Source: Neobacillus bataviensis | GTDB lineage: Bacteria > Bacillota > Bacilli > Bacillales_B > DSM-18226 | Direction: 5' to 3' | NCBI RefSeq assembly: GCF_019969725.1 | Contig: NZ_JAHXYW010000011.1 | Span: 62,001-126,000 of the forward strand | DNA: 64,000 nt | Part shown: positions 49,653 to 57,442 of the stretch, in pieces | Layout of the letters: each line of letters starts with the position of its first letter | Numbering within the stretch: position 1 is the first letter of the stretch | Translations under genes and position numbers: made by a program | Notes under the pieces: generated by a model | What the model was told of the DNA's origin: nothing | What the model saw: only the letters and a program-made list of their open reading frames with translations | Databases searched by the model: none

Positions 49653-50483
49653 CTATTTAATTCCTGATTGCGTCACGCCTTTAATAAAGGAACGCTGACC
49701 TATAATAAACAATAGTACGGCTGGTATGGTTGCAATCGAAGTTAGGGCCATCAACCTGCCAGGTGAAGAAACAAAGCTTCCTTGCTGCATGATGGCAATT
49801 CCTGTTGTAATCGTCCTCATTTCTGGAGAATTGGTTGTTACAAGAGGCCACAAGAAGTCATTATAGATCCCCATAAAGGTAAAGATAGCTAAAGTCCAAA
49901 TGACTGGCCGTGCAGAAGGCAGAACGACTTTTACAAACACCTGCCATTTATTTGCGCCATCAAGAAATGCAGCCTCCTCCAGCTCTTTTGGAAAACCGCG
50001 GAAATACTGATAAAGAAGAAATACACCAAATGCATTGGCAGAATACGGAAGTATCAATACAGCATACGTATCTAAAAGCCCAAGCTTATTAAACTCCATA
50101 TATAATGGTAAAAACGTAATAACCCACGGAATGGTTAAGGAACCAATAAAGATACTAATTAGCAATTTTTTAAAAGGAACATCTAAACGGGCGAGACCAT
50201 ACGCTGCCAATGTATCGACAAAAAGAACTATTAACGTCCCAACAATACCAACAAATAGAGAGTTACCCATCCATTGAATTACTGGTGTATCTGAATTTCC
50301 TGCTAGGCTGTACTGGTAATTTTCTAGTGTAAATACTTTAGGAATCCACTTAATACCGGCTGTAAAGGCTTCCTGATCGGTTTTAAAGGAAGTAGCCAGC
50401 ATCCATAAAATTGGTACGATAAAAATTAAGCCAACAATAATCGCTATTATAATAATGAAGACTTTAAACCCTTTACTTTGCAT
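49653..50483 (-). CDS. ABC sugar transporter permease, MalG type (second GH2 locus)
   Basis: This 276-residue CUT1 permease has six membrane segments and the EAA loop LEEAAFLDGANKWQVFVKVVLP. The C-terminus FIKGVTQSGIK is typical of MalG-type subunits. AAAGGAG precedes the ATG. It lies 6 bases after its partner permease and 24 bases ahead of the GH2 gene. Confidence 0.9.
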   Translation of the reverse strand: MQSKGFKVFIIIIAIIVGLIFIVPILWMLATSFKTDQEAFTAGIKWIPKVFTLENYQYSLAGNSDTPVIQWMGNSLFVGIVGTLIVLFVDTLAAYGLARLDVPFKKLLISIFIGSLTIPWVITFLPLYMEFNKLGLLDTYAVLILPYSANAFGVFLLYQYFRGFPKELEEAAFLDGANKWQVFVKVVLPSARPVIWTLAIFTFMGIYNDFLWPLVTTNSPEMRTITTGIAIMQQGSFVSSPGRLMALTSIATIPAVLLFIIGQRSFIKGVTQSGIK

Positions 50484-50489
50484 GCTGCT

Positions 50490-51380
50490 CTACTCCTTTC
50501 GATTAGAAATTTTGAATTGAAATACCGAAATAACAATCATGATTAATGCCATAAGTAATGACATCGCGGCTGCATTTCCTAATTGCCGCTGCTTAAACGC
50601 TTCATCTACAATGTTCATTAAAAGCACTTTTGTAGAAGTTCCCGGACCTCCGCGCGTCATCAGGAATGGTTGACCGTAAATGTTAAAAGAGGCAATCGTT
50701 GATGTAATAACGACAAACAACATGGTTGGTTTAATGCTCGGCAAAGTAATGTAAATAAATCGCTGCCAACGAGATGCGCCGTCCAGGGAACCCGCTTCAT
50801 ATAACTCTTCGGAAACATCATTTAGGGCATTAATGAAAATGACCATGTTAAAGCCGATTGTCCACCAGAGTGTTGCGATTACAAGTGAAATCCAGGCCCA
50901 TGGTATATCTGTCAACCAAGGAATCATCGGCAAATCAAGCTTTTGCATGTATTGATTAATCAGACCGCTGTTTGTATCAAGGAGCCATAACCAAATTATC
51001 GCCACAACTGAAACGGAAACTGCGTATGGGATAAAGTAAACGGTACGGAAAAATCCTTTAAATTTTCCTGGAAGGGCATTCACCAGCAACGCCAGCCCTA
51101 ATCCCACAGCCACCAATAAAGGAACACTAAAAACAACGAATTGGAACGTATTTTTAAGACCTTCCAAAAACAAGTCATTTAGATAGGAAGAAGAATCGAA
51201 AATTTTAGCGTAATTTTTAAAACCAACAAATTCATGGACAGGGTTTAATAAATCCCAGTTGTGTAAGCTCATCCAAGCCCCGTACCCAATAGGAATCAAT
51301 AGAAAAACAACAAACAATATCAAGTAAGGAAGTACAAATAAACTAGAAGTTAATTGTGATTTCCAGCCTGAATTTCTCAT
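50490..51380 (-). CDS. ABC sugar transporter permease, MalF type (second GH2 locus)
   Basis: This 296-residue CUT1 permease has an N-terminal membrane helix (LTSSLFVLPYLILFVVFLLIP) and the EAA loop YEAGSLDGASRWQRFIYITLP. The start has GGAGGAAG 4 bases ahead. With the next gene it forms the channel of the transporter whose binding protein is encoded at 51479. No ATPase gene is present at the locus. Confidence 0.9.
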   Translation of the reverse strand: MRNSGWKSQLTSSLFVLPYLILFVVFLLIPIGYGAWMSLHNWDLLNPVHEFVGFKNYAKIFDSSSYLNDLFLEGLKNTFQFVVFSVPLLVAVGLGLALLVNALPGKFKGFFRTVYFIPYAVSVSVVAIIWLWLLDTNSGLINQYMQKLDLPMIPWLTDIPWAWISLVIATLWWTIGFNMVIFINALNDVSEELYEAGSLDGASRWQRFIYITLPSIKPTMLFVVITSTIASFNIYGQPFLMTRGGPGTSTKVLLMNIVDEAFKQRQLGNAAAMSLLMALIMIVISVFQFKISNRKE

Positions 51381-51434
51381 TCACCTTCCTCCTTTCGAAT
51401 ACTTTTTTCTACGTTATCTGGTAATAAAACAAGA

Positions 51435-51463
51435 GACGGAACAGGTCGTAATATCCTCCCGTC
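51435..51463 (-). other. Intergenic hairpin between binding-protein and permease genes (second GH2 locus)
   Basis: On the minus strand GACGG pairs with CCGTC, continued by AGG with CCT after a small internal loop. CTTGTTTTATT follows. It is weaker than the corresponding hairpins at the other loci but lies in the same position after the binding-protein gene. Confidence 0.45.
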
Positions 51464-51478
51464 CGCCTCCTTTCATGT

Positions 51479-52747
51479 TTATTTATTTAATAATTGTTCA
51501 GCCTTTTTATTTGCATCGTCTAATGCTTTTTGTGGATCTTTTTTGCCTAGAAGGGCAAGGTTTACTTCCGCCCATAATGGGTCAGATAATTGTCCCCAGT
51601 TAGCAACGGCAGGAGCGAATTTAGCATAATCAAATTCTTTCGCTACGATAGGCTGCTGCTTCATTTGTTTAAATTCTTCACTTTGTTCATAAATCGCTTT
51701 TGAAGCTGGAGCTTGACCAGATTTAGCCCACTCCATTGTGTTTGCGGCTACATATTTCAAGAAATCAGTAATACCATCTAATTTTTTGCTGTCCTTAACA
51801 GTTGCTGGAATAACGAAATTATGTGCATTTGCATAAACCGCTTGTTGTTTTGTGCCAAGCTGTGGAACAGGAGCTACACCATAGTTGATGCCCGCTTTAT
51901 CCCATTGTTCCATCATCCAAGGACCATTCAGGTGCATGGCGTTTTTACCTTGTAAGAATAGTGTCACTTCGCCATCCTGTTGTACATTTGCAGGAGAAAC
52001 TTTATCTTTTGTGATTAAATCCCGATAGAAAGTTAGAGCTTCAACCGCTTCAGGGCTGTTATAGTTTGGCTTACCATCCTTCATTAGCTCTCCGCCATTT
52101 TGGAATAAAATAGTCGGGAAAATGAATTGGTTTGGCCATAGGGTTGGTACAACGAAACCATATTGGTTTTTAGAAGGAACAGTTAATTTTTTAGCAGCGG
52201 CCAGGAACTCTTCACGGTTGGTTGGCGGCTTCTCCGGATCTAAACCGGCTGCTTTAAATAAATCTTTGTTATAATACATAACTAGCGGGTGGATATCTAA
52301 AGGAATATTATAGTGTTTACCGCCAATGTCTCCGGCTTTCCAAGCAGTTTCTGAATAATCTTCTGCTTTAACGCCTGTTTTTGAAATTGTATCAGTTAAG
52401 TCTTTTAGTAGGTTCTTATCAGCATAATTCTTTAGCTGGTCAGTATGCATGATTAAAACATCAGGTGCATTTTTTTGACCAGAAAAAGCTAGGTCAACAG
52501 TTTTATAATAGTCTGATTGTGGAACAATTTGAAAATCAACTTGATACTTAGATTGCGACTTATTGTAGTTTTCAACAATCGTCTTCATACGGGGGCCATC
52601 CGCACCAGAGAATGGAGCCCAATAAGTAATCTTTTCCCCTTTTCCCCCGTCAGATTTACTTGTGTCCTTCGCGCTTGAACAACCTGCCAATGATCCGAGT
52701 GCAATAGCAGCTGTCAAAGCAATCCCAAGCCATTTCTTTTTCTTCAA
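51479..52747 (-). CDS. ABC sugar-binding lipoprotein (second GH2 locus)
   Basis: The start is TTG with AAGGGGGAG upstream. The 422-residue protein has a lipoprotein signal ending SLAGC (Cys23), then a family 1 solute-binding domain beginning KITYWAPFSGADGPRM. The same ITYWAPFSG-type opening occurs as LNYWVPFSGGDGDFM in the binding protein at 62095, so the two proteins are probably paralogs. It heads an operon with a cre-controlled strong promoter. Confidence 0.9.
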   Translation of the reverse strand: MKKKKWLGIALTAAIALGSLAGCSSAKDTSKSDGGKGEKITYWAPFSGADGPRMKTIVENYNKSQSKYQVDFQIVPQSDYYKTVDLAFSGQKNAPDVLIMHTDQLKNYADKNLLKDLTDTISKTGVKAEDYSETAWKAGDIGGKHYNIPLDIHPLVMYYNKDLFKAAGLDPEKPPTNREEFLAAAKKLTVPSKNQYGFVVPTLWPNQFIFPTILFQNGGELMKDGKPNYNSPEAVEALTFYRDLITKDKVSPANVQQDGEVTLFLQGKNAMHLNGPWMMEQWDKAGINYGVAPVPQLGTKQQAVYANAHNFVIPATVKDSKKLDGITDFLKYVAANTMEWAKSGQAPASKAIYEQSEEFKQMKQQPIVAKEFDYAKFAPAVANWGQLSDPLWAEVNLALLGKKDPQKALDDANKKAEQLLNK

Positions 52748-52856
52748 CTTTTTCTCCCCCTTAGGTGAAAATGGTAAGTTTACTTCTAGAATGAGGAAAT
52801 TGTTCCAAATTATACATTACCTAATAGTTAATTAAATTAATTTACTAACTATCATT

Positions 52857-52885
52857 ATCATAATCTTGTAAGCGCTTTTTGTCAA
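52857..52885 (-). promoter_or_regulatory. Strong SigA promoter with cre box in the spacer (second GH2 locus)
   Basis: On the minus strand TTGACA (52885-52880) and TATGAT (52862-52857) are 17 bases apart. TGTAAGCGCTTTTT (plus 52867-52880) lies inside the spacer and matches the CcpA cre consensus well, so glucose repression by promoter blocking is expected. The same arrangement is seen in front of ycjM. Confidence 0.8.
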
Positions 52886-52932
52886 ATAGATATTTTTCGA
52901 TTTTTAGAATTTTAAAAATAAACAAAGCCAAA

Positions 52933-52959
52933 TAAAAAGATCAACCGGAATCCGGCTGA
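52933..52959 (-). terminator. Intrinsic terminator after the VOC gene
   Basis: On the minus strand TCAGCCGG and CCGGTTGA pair (one G-U) around a 3-base loop, followed by TCTTTTTATTT. It lies 15 bases after the stop at 52975. Confidence 0.8.
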
Positions 52960-52974
52960 CCCTCATTTCGAAAC

Positions 52975-53337
52975 TTATCCTTTAAGCAGGAATTCATTTC
53001 CATCTTCATCGCTAAAATGAACGAAGGTGCCCCATTGCATTTCCTTCGGCTCATCTTTAAACACAACACCGTTTGCTTTCATTTTTTCATATGTACCCAT
53101 TACATCTTCACAGTTAAAAACGATGGATGCCTTCAAATTTTCATGTCCTGGCATCATGGATTTTGGATAAAGCACTAAGTGTGATTGGGCATTTGCAGGG
53201 GATACTTCGAGCCAAAAGGCATTGGGCCCCATTGGAAATTCCGCTTTAACTTCAAAACCAACCTTCTCCGTCCAAAATTCTTTTGCTTTTTGCTGATCTT
53301 CCACATAAACAGCAACCGTTGCGATATTCTTGATCAT
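52975..53337 (-). CDS. VOC (glyoxalase/bleomycin resistance) superfamily protein
   Basis: The ATG at 53337 has GGAGG 8 bases ahead and gives the start MIKNIATVAVYVEDQQKAKEF. The product is 120 residues, a typical single-domain VOC length. The tail GTFVHFSDEDGNEFLLKG is a conserved VOC end, and a metal-ligand-like Glu is in it. The substrate is unknown. It stands as a single gene between sugar operons, with its own terminator, and shows no evident link to them. Confidence 0.8.
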   Translation of the reverse strand: MIKNIATVAVYVEDQQKAKEFWTEKVGFEVKAEFPMGPNAFWLEVSPANAQSHLVLYPKSMMPGHENLKASIVFNCEDVMGTYEKMKANGVVFKDEPKEMQWGTFVHFSDEDGNEFLLKG

Positions 53338-53476
53338 CTGGATTCCCTCCAAAAAATATTTTTCCTTCTCCCTCATTTAATCAAACGTTTAATTAGTATT
53401 TCAATTGGGGTTTTATTAAATTCTTATAAATTCTTAATTATCAATGGTTAAAGCAAATTTGTCGAGTACCGGACAA

Positions 53477-53499
53477 GCTGGATTCACTATGGAACCAGC
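53477..53499 (-). terminator. Weak terminator-like hairpin after dgoD
   Basis: On the minus strand GCTGGTTC and GAATCCAGC pair with one bulge around a 5-base loop. No strong U tract follows, so termination is uncertain. Confidence 0.4.
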
Positions 53500-53545
53500 C
53501 TCTTATTGTGTGTCCAATAAATTCCGGCGTTGACGGCAGCACCTT

Positions 53546-54694
53546 CTACCATTCTGCGATAGAGCCATCTTTATGGCGCCAAATTGGGTTACGCCAGTTA
53601 TGTCCAACTTTGGCAAGCTCTCTGACACGATTTTCGTTAATCTCGATTCCCAGCCCAGGGCCTGTCGGTATCTTGACATATCCGTCTTTGTATTCAAAAA
53701 CAGAACGGTCGGTTATGTAATCAAGCAAGTCGCTTTCCACATTGTAATGGATGCCAAGGCTTTGTTCTTGAATGAAGGCATTATGCGAAGTAGCATCTAC
53801 CTGCAAACATGATGCCAGTGCAATCGGTCCTAATGGGCAGTGAGGTGCAGCTGCAACGTCAAACGCCTCTGCCATCGAAAGGATTTTTTTGTTTTCTGTA
53901 ATCCCGCCCGCATGTGATAAATCTGGCTGGATAATATCCACATATCCATCAGTCAGCAATTGTTTGAAATCCCATCTAGAATACATCCGCTCGCCAGTAG
54001 CAATCGGGATAGAAGTATGCTTAGCGATTTCCCGTAATGCCTCATTATTTTCAGGGAGGACTGGCTCCTCGATAAACATTGGGCGGTACTGTTCAAGTTC
54101 TTTTGCCAGTACTTTCGCCATCGGCTTATGGACCCTGCCATGAAAATCGATTCCGATTCCAACGCTAGGGCCCACTGCCTCCCGTACAGCAGCGATTCTC
54201 GCCACAGCCTGGTCAACCTTCTCGTAAGAGTCAATATATTGCATTTCCTCGGTTCCATTCATTTTTACAGCTGTAAAACCTGCTTCAACAATGGCTTTTG
54301 CTGCCTCACCAACCTCAGAAGGCCGGTCGCCGCCGATCCACGAGTAGACCCGGATTGAATCCCTGCAGGCTCCTCCCATTAGTTCATGAACCGGCGTATT
54401 GTAGAACTTTCCTTTAATATCCCATAAAGCTTGATCAATACCTGAAATGGCGCTCATAAGAATAGGTCCGCCCCGGTAAAATCCTGAACGATACATCACG
54501 TTCCAGTGGTCCTCAATCCGCAGCGGATCCTTGCTGATCAAATTCTCCATCAGTTCATGAACAGCAGCTTTAACGGTAGCAGCCTTCCCTTCAATAACAG
54601 GTTCTCCCCAGCCTGTAACCCCTTCATCTGTTTCTATTTTTAAGAACAGCCAGCGCGGCGGCAATTGAAAAAGTTCATATCCCGTTATTTTCAT
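53546..54694 (-). CDS. dgoD: D-galactonate dehydratase
   Basis: This 382-residue enolase-superfamily enzyme has the same residue positions as E. coli galactonate dehydratase. Metal ligands are Asp183 (IDFHGRVH), Glu209 (FIEEPVLPE) and Glu235 (ATGERMYSR), and acid/base residues His185 and His285 ([10 protein letters not shown]). It removes water from D-galactonate to give 2-keto-3-deoxygalactonate. GGAGG precedes the ATG. It is the last gene of the kinase-aldolase-dehydratase operon. Confidence 0.95.
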   Translation of the reverse strand: MKITGYELFQLPPRWLFLKIETDEGVTGWGEPVIEGKAATVKAAVHELMENLISKDPLRIEDHWNVMYRSGFYRGGPILMSAISGIDQALWDIKGKFYNTPVHELMGGACRDSIRVYSWIGGDRPSEVGEAAKAIVEAGFTAVKMNGTEEMQYIDSYEKVDQAVARIAAVREAVGPSVGIGIDFHGRVHKPMAKVLAKELEQYRPMFIEEPVLPENNEALREIAKHTSIPIATGERMYSRWDFKQLLTDGYVDIIQPDLSHAGGITENKKILSMAEAFDVAAAPHCPLGPIALASCLQVDATSHNAFIQEQSLGIHYNVESDLLDYITDRSVFEYKDGYVKIPTGPGLGIEINENRVRELAKVGHNWRNPIWRHKDGSIAEW

Positions 54695-54719
54695 TATTTT
54701 TTCCTCCGATCAAATTCCT

Positions 54720-55346
54720 TTAATGTATTTCTTCAACAAATCTTCTTGCTTTTATTGTTAATTGTTGCAAGGAGGATTCATTTACATCCTCTTTTAGATT
54801 TATAAGTGCGCTCCCCAGTCCAACTCCGGCTGCTCCAGCCTTGATGTAGGCTCTGATGTTGGTGAGATCCACTCCACCGGTTGGCAGCAGCGGAATTTGC
54901 GGGAGAGGGCCATGTATGTCATTAATAAATCCTGGCCCCATTGTGGAGGCAGGAAAAACTTTGATTATATCTCCGCCATTTTCATAGGCTTGAAGAATTT
55001 CAGTCGGACTAAACGCACCTGGGATACTGACTGCTCCATACCGTTTTGTTATTTTTATCGTTTCAATATCTACTGTGGGAGATAGGATAAACTTTGCTCC
55101 TGCAAGAAGGGCAGCTCTAGCCGTTTCCTTATCCAGCACAGTACCGGCACCCACTAACACTTTATCGCCTAATTCACCCGACACTTCCTCAATGACGTGT
55201 AACGCTTTGGGGGAGTTCATCGTAATTTCCAGCACTTTGATTCCGCCCTCATAAAGAGCATTGGCAATCGAAAGGACTCGTTCAGGTTTAGATCCTCGAA
55301 TAATCGCAATTATTTTGTTTTCTAAAATTCCGGACAGTATTGGCAT
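54720..55346 (-). CDS. dgoA: 2-dehydro-3-deoxy-6-phosphogalactonate/gluconate aldolase (KDPG aldolase family)
   Basis: The ATG at 55346 is chosen; a GTG at 55355 overlaps the ribosome binding site GGGTGG. The product is 208 residues. The KDPG aldolase fold shows IAIIRG-like IIAIIRGSKPE, VGAGTVLD, the Schiff-base Lys in DIIKVFPAST and PTGGVDLTNI. The family includes Eda and DgoA; co-location with dgoD favours cleavage of the galactonate-derived product to pyruvate and glyceraldehyde 3-phosphate. It lies 21 bases after the kinase gene. Confidence 0.88.
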   Translation of the reverse strand: MPILSGILENKIIAIIRGSKPERVLSIANALYEGGIKVLEITMNSPKALHVIEEVSGELGDKVLVGAGTVLDKETARAALLAGAKFILSPTVDIETIKITKRYGAVSIPGAFSPTEILQAYENGGDIIKVFPASTMGPGFINDIHGPLPQIPLLPTGGVDLTNIRAYIKAGAAGVGLGSALINLKEDVNESSLQQLTIKARRFVEEIH

Positions 55347-55367
55347 ATTTTCCACCCTTTCTAAGGA

Positions 55368-56315
55368 CTAGCGGCTCACATCTTCACCTTGTTGTATGAA
55401 GCTTGCCAAAAGGTCTCTGTCAGGCAGGCCTTCAATATCGCCATTCACAGTGGTAACAACGGCACCTACTGCATTTCCCTTTAGCACAGCCTCTTTAATG
55501 GGAGCTCCATCTAAAAGCCCCGACAAGAAACCAGCAGCAAATCCATCACCAGCCCCAACTGGATCGACAACTCGACTTACCTTATAGCCAGGTACAAGCT
55601 GTGCTTCATGGCGAGTCGAGAAGTAGGCACCCCTTTCTCCTAATTTCACAACCACAACGGATGCACCTAGCTTCAGAAACTCCTCAGCGATATCTTCATA
55701 ACCAGCTTTGTCAAAAAGAAACTGGCCCTCACTAATTCCAGGAAGGACAATGTCCGCCAGGGCTGCAATGGTCAGCAGCGTTTTCCTGGCTTTCTCTTCC
55801 TCCCATAATTTTCTTCTTAAGTTTGGATCAAACACAATTTTCACGTTACTCTTCTTAGCTAATTCAATGCTGCGGAAAACCGTTTTTTCACAAGACTCGC
55901 TTAACGCCGGGGTAATGCCAGTAAGGTATAAATACTTCGCCTTCCGGATATAATCCTCTTGCAAATCTCCTGGGCTTATTCGACTTGCCGCTGAGTGTTT
56001 ACGATAATAATAGATTCGAGCAATGTCCTCATTCACCAATTCTTTAAAATAGATGCCAGTTGGAGCATCACTGTCTTGTTTTACGTGATCAATATTCACG
56101 CCCTCTGCCCGAACCGCTGCCAGAAGGGCTGCGCCAAATTCATCTCTTCCTACTCGGCTGATCCATCCAGTACAATGCCCTAATCGAGAAAGGCCAATAA
56201 GTGTATTGGTTTCGGCACCCGCCACTTTAGAGGAAAAATGGCTCGCATAGCGCATCAATCCCTTCGACTCAGGGGTAAACAGAATCATAGACTCGCCGAT
56301 ACTTACTACATCCAT
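55368..56315 (-). CDS. kdgK: PfkB-family 2-keto-3-deoxy-sugar-acid kinase
   Basis: This 315-residue PfkB (ribokinase) family kinase has the N-terminal SIGESMILF and GAETNTLIGLSRLG. Its C-terminal signature is DPVGAGDGFAAGFLSG with the catalytic Asp. It resembles KdgK. E. coli uses an unrelated kinase family for the same galactonate step. Here the operon with dgoD and the aldolase suggests phosphorylation of 2-keto-3-deoxygalactonate, possibly with KDG as well. GGAGG precedes the ATG. Confidence 0.87.
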   Translation of the reverse strand: MDVVSIGESMILFTPESKGLMRYASHFSSKVAGAETNTLIGLSRLGHCTGWISRVGRDEFGAALLAAVRAEGVNIDHVKQDSDAPTGIYFKELVNEDIARIYYYRKHSAASRISPGDLQEDYIRKAKYLYLTGITPALSESCEKTVFRSIELAKKSNVKIVFDPNLRRKLWEEEKARKTLLTIAALADIVLPGISEGQFLFDKAGYEDIAEEFLKLGASVVVVKLGERGAYFSTRHEAQLVPGYKVSRVVDPVGAGDGFAAGFLSGLLDGAPIKEAVLKGNAVGAVVTTVNGDIEGLPDRDLLASFIQQGEDVSR

Positions 56316-56406
56316 ACTTTCCCTCCTAACCTCTTTTTTCTTTATAGCTTCGAGATGCTAGTTTTATTTCCTGCTATGATAAATGTACGTAGCCAGATAA
56401 AAACCA

Positions 56407-56430
56407 GCCCCCTAAAATGCTTTAAGGGGC
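56407..56430 (-). terminator. Intrinsic terminator after the SDR gene
   Basis: On the minus strand GCCCCTTAAA and TTTTAGGGGGC pair with one mismatch around a short loop. TGGTTTTTAT follows. It separates the SDR gene from the kinase-aldolase-dgoD operon, which must then have its own promoter. Confidence 0.7.
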
Positions 56431-56458
56431 AATTCATAAAAACTATACTTTCCGTCTC

Positions 56459-57376
56459 TCAAACTCCCCACCACGGAAGCCCAGCATATGGATAATAATC
56501 TTTATTGTGTTCCTGTAACGCCTTCAGATAACCGTCGAAATTATATTGAGGATGATACCCGAGTTCACGTTTTGCTTTATCGATTGGCCAATAAGTATTG
56601 CCCCAGACTCCAAGCATCTTTTCGAAATCTATTCCTCTTTGTTCAAAAACGGCGCCAGCACCCGGATAATATTTTTCAATCACTTTTCTTGGATTGGAAA
56701 CCAGATCCTTTTCATCTTCCACCGTAAATGGAACTTCAGACATAATATTAAACCAATCCAAGCAAATGGTTTCATTTTCCAAGGCTAAAATGAACGCGGC
56801 AGCAACATCCCGATCATCGACACCGCCTTTTAAAAGGCGGAATCCATATGGAACAAAATCTTCCGGGACAAACATCCCCAACCGCAAGGAGATCGTCTTG
56901 ATCCCTTGTGTCCGATAGTAATACTCGGCCATATTTTCCCCTAGCTGTTTGCTTAAACCGTAAATATCTCGCGGCTTCAGTGCTAGATCTTCCGTAACAG
57001 CAACATAAGCATCTTTACGGTGAGGGATGCTTCCACCGTACACACCCATCGTACTGCAGAATAGCACTTTTGAAATCTGATTCTCTACAGCTGCCTGATA
57101 TACGTTGTGCGTGCCAGTGACATTTAAATTCCAAAAATCGTCTTGTTTGTATTTCGATAGGTGGATGCCATGAAGGGCTGCCCCGTGCACAATGACATCC
57201 ACATCCCTTGTCACCATTTTGATAAATTCACCGTCTCTGACATCACCCTCAACAAATTCGTAGGGCGTATCTATATGCCTGTAGTCCATAAGAACAGGTT
57301 CATGCCCATGATCAGCCAATGCAGGAGCCAGAACCCTGCCAAGATTGCCGCCTGCCCCAGTAATGAATACTCTCAT
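56459..57376 (-). CDS. NAD-dependent epimerase/dehydratase family protein (extended SDR)
   Basis: This 305-residue SDR has the NAD motif GAGGNLGRVLAP, an Asp-rich VEGDVRD loop, the CSTMGVYGG strand and the catalytic YGLSKQLGE (YxxxK). AGGGGAGAGG precedes the ATG. The family holds epimerases, dehydratases and sugar or uronate 1-dehydrogenases. It lies directly downstream of a GH2 gene and just upstream of the galactonate operon. A galactose or uronate dehydrogenase role is therefore possible, but this is inference only. Confidence 0.75.
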   Translation of the reverse strand: MRVFITGAGGNLGRVLAPALADHGHEPVLMDYRHIDTPYEFVEGDVRDGEFIKMVTRDVDVIVHGAALHGIHLSKYKQDDFWNLNVTGTHNVYQAAVENQISKVLFCSTMGVYGGSIPHRKDAYVAVTEDLALKPRDIYGLSKQLGENMAEYYYRTQGIKTISLRLGMFVPEDFVPYGFRLLKGGVDDRDVAAAFILALENETICLDWFNIMSEVPFTVEDEKDLVSNPRKVIEKYYPGAGAVFEQRGIDFEKMLGVWGNTYWPIDKAKRELGYHPQYNFDGYLKALQEHNKDYYPYAGLPWWGV

Positions 57377-57442
57377 ATTTCCTCTCCCCTTACCTTGACT
57401 TTTTTTCCTATTTATCGAGCCGGCGGAATCACTAAATGGTAA

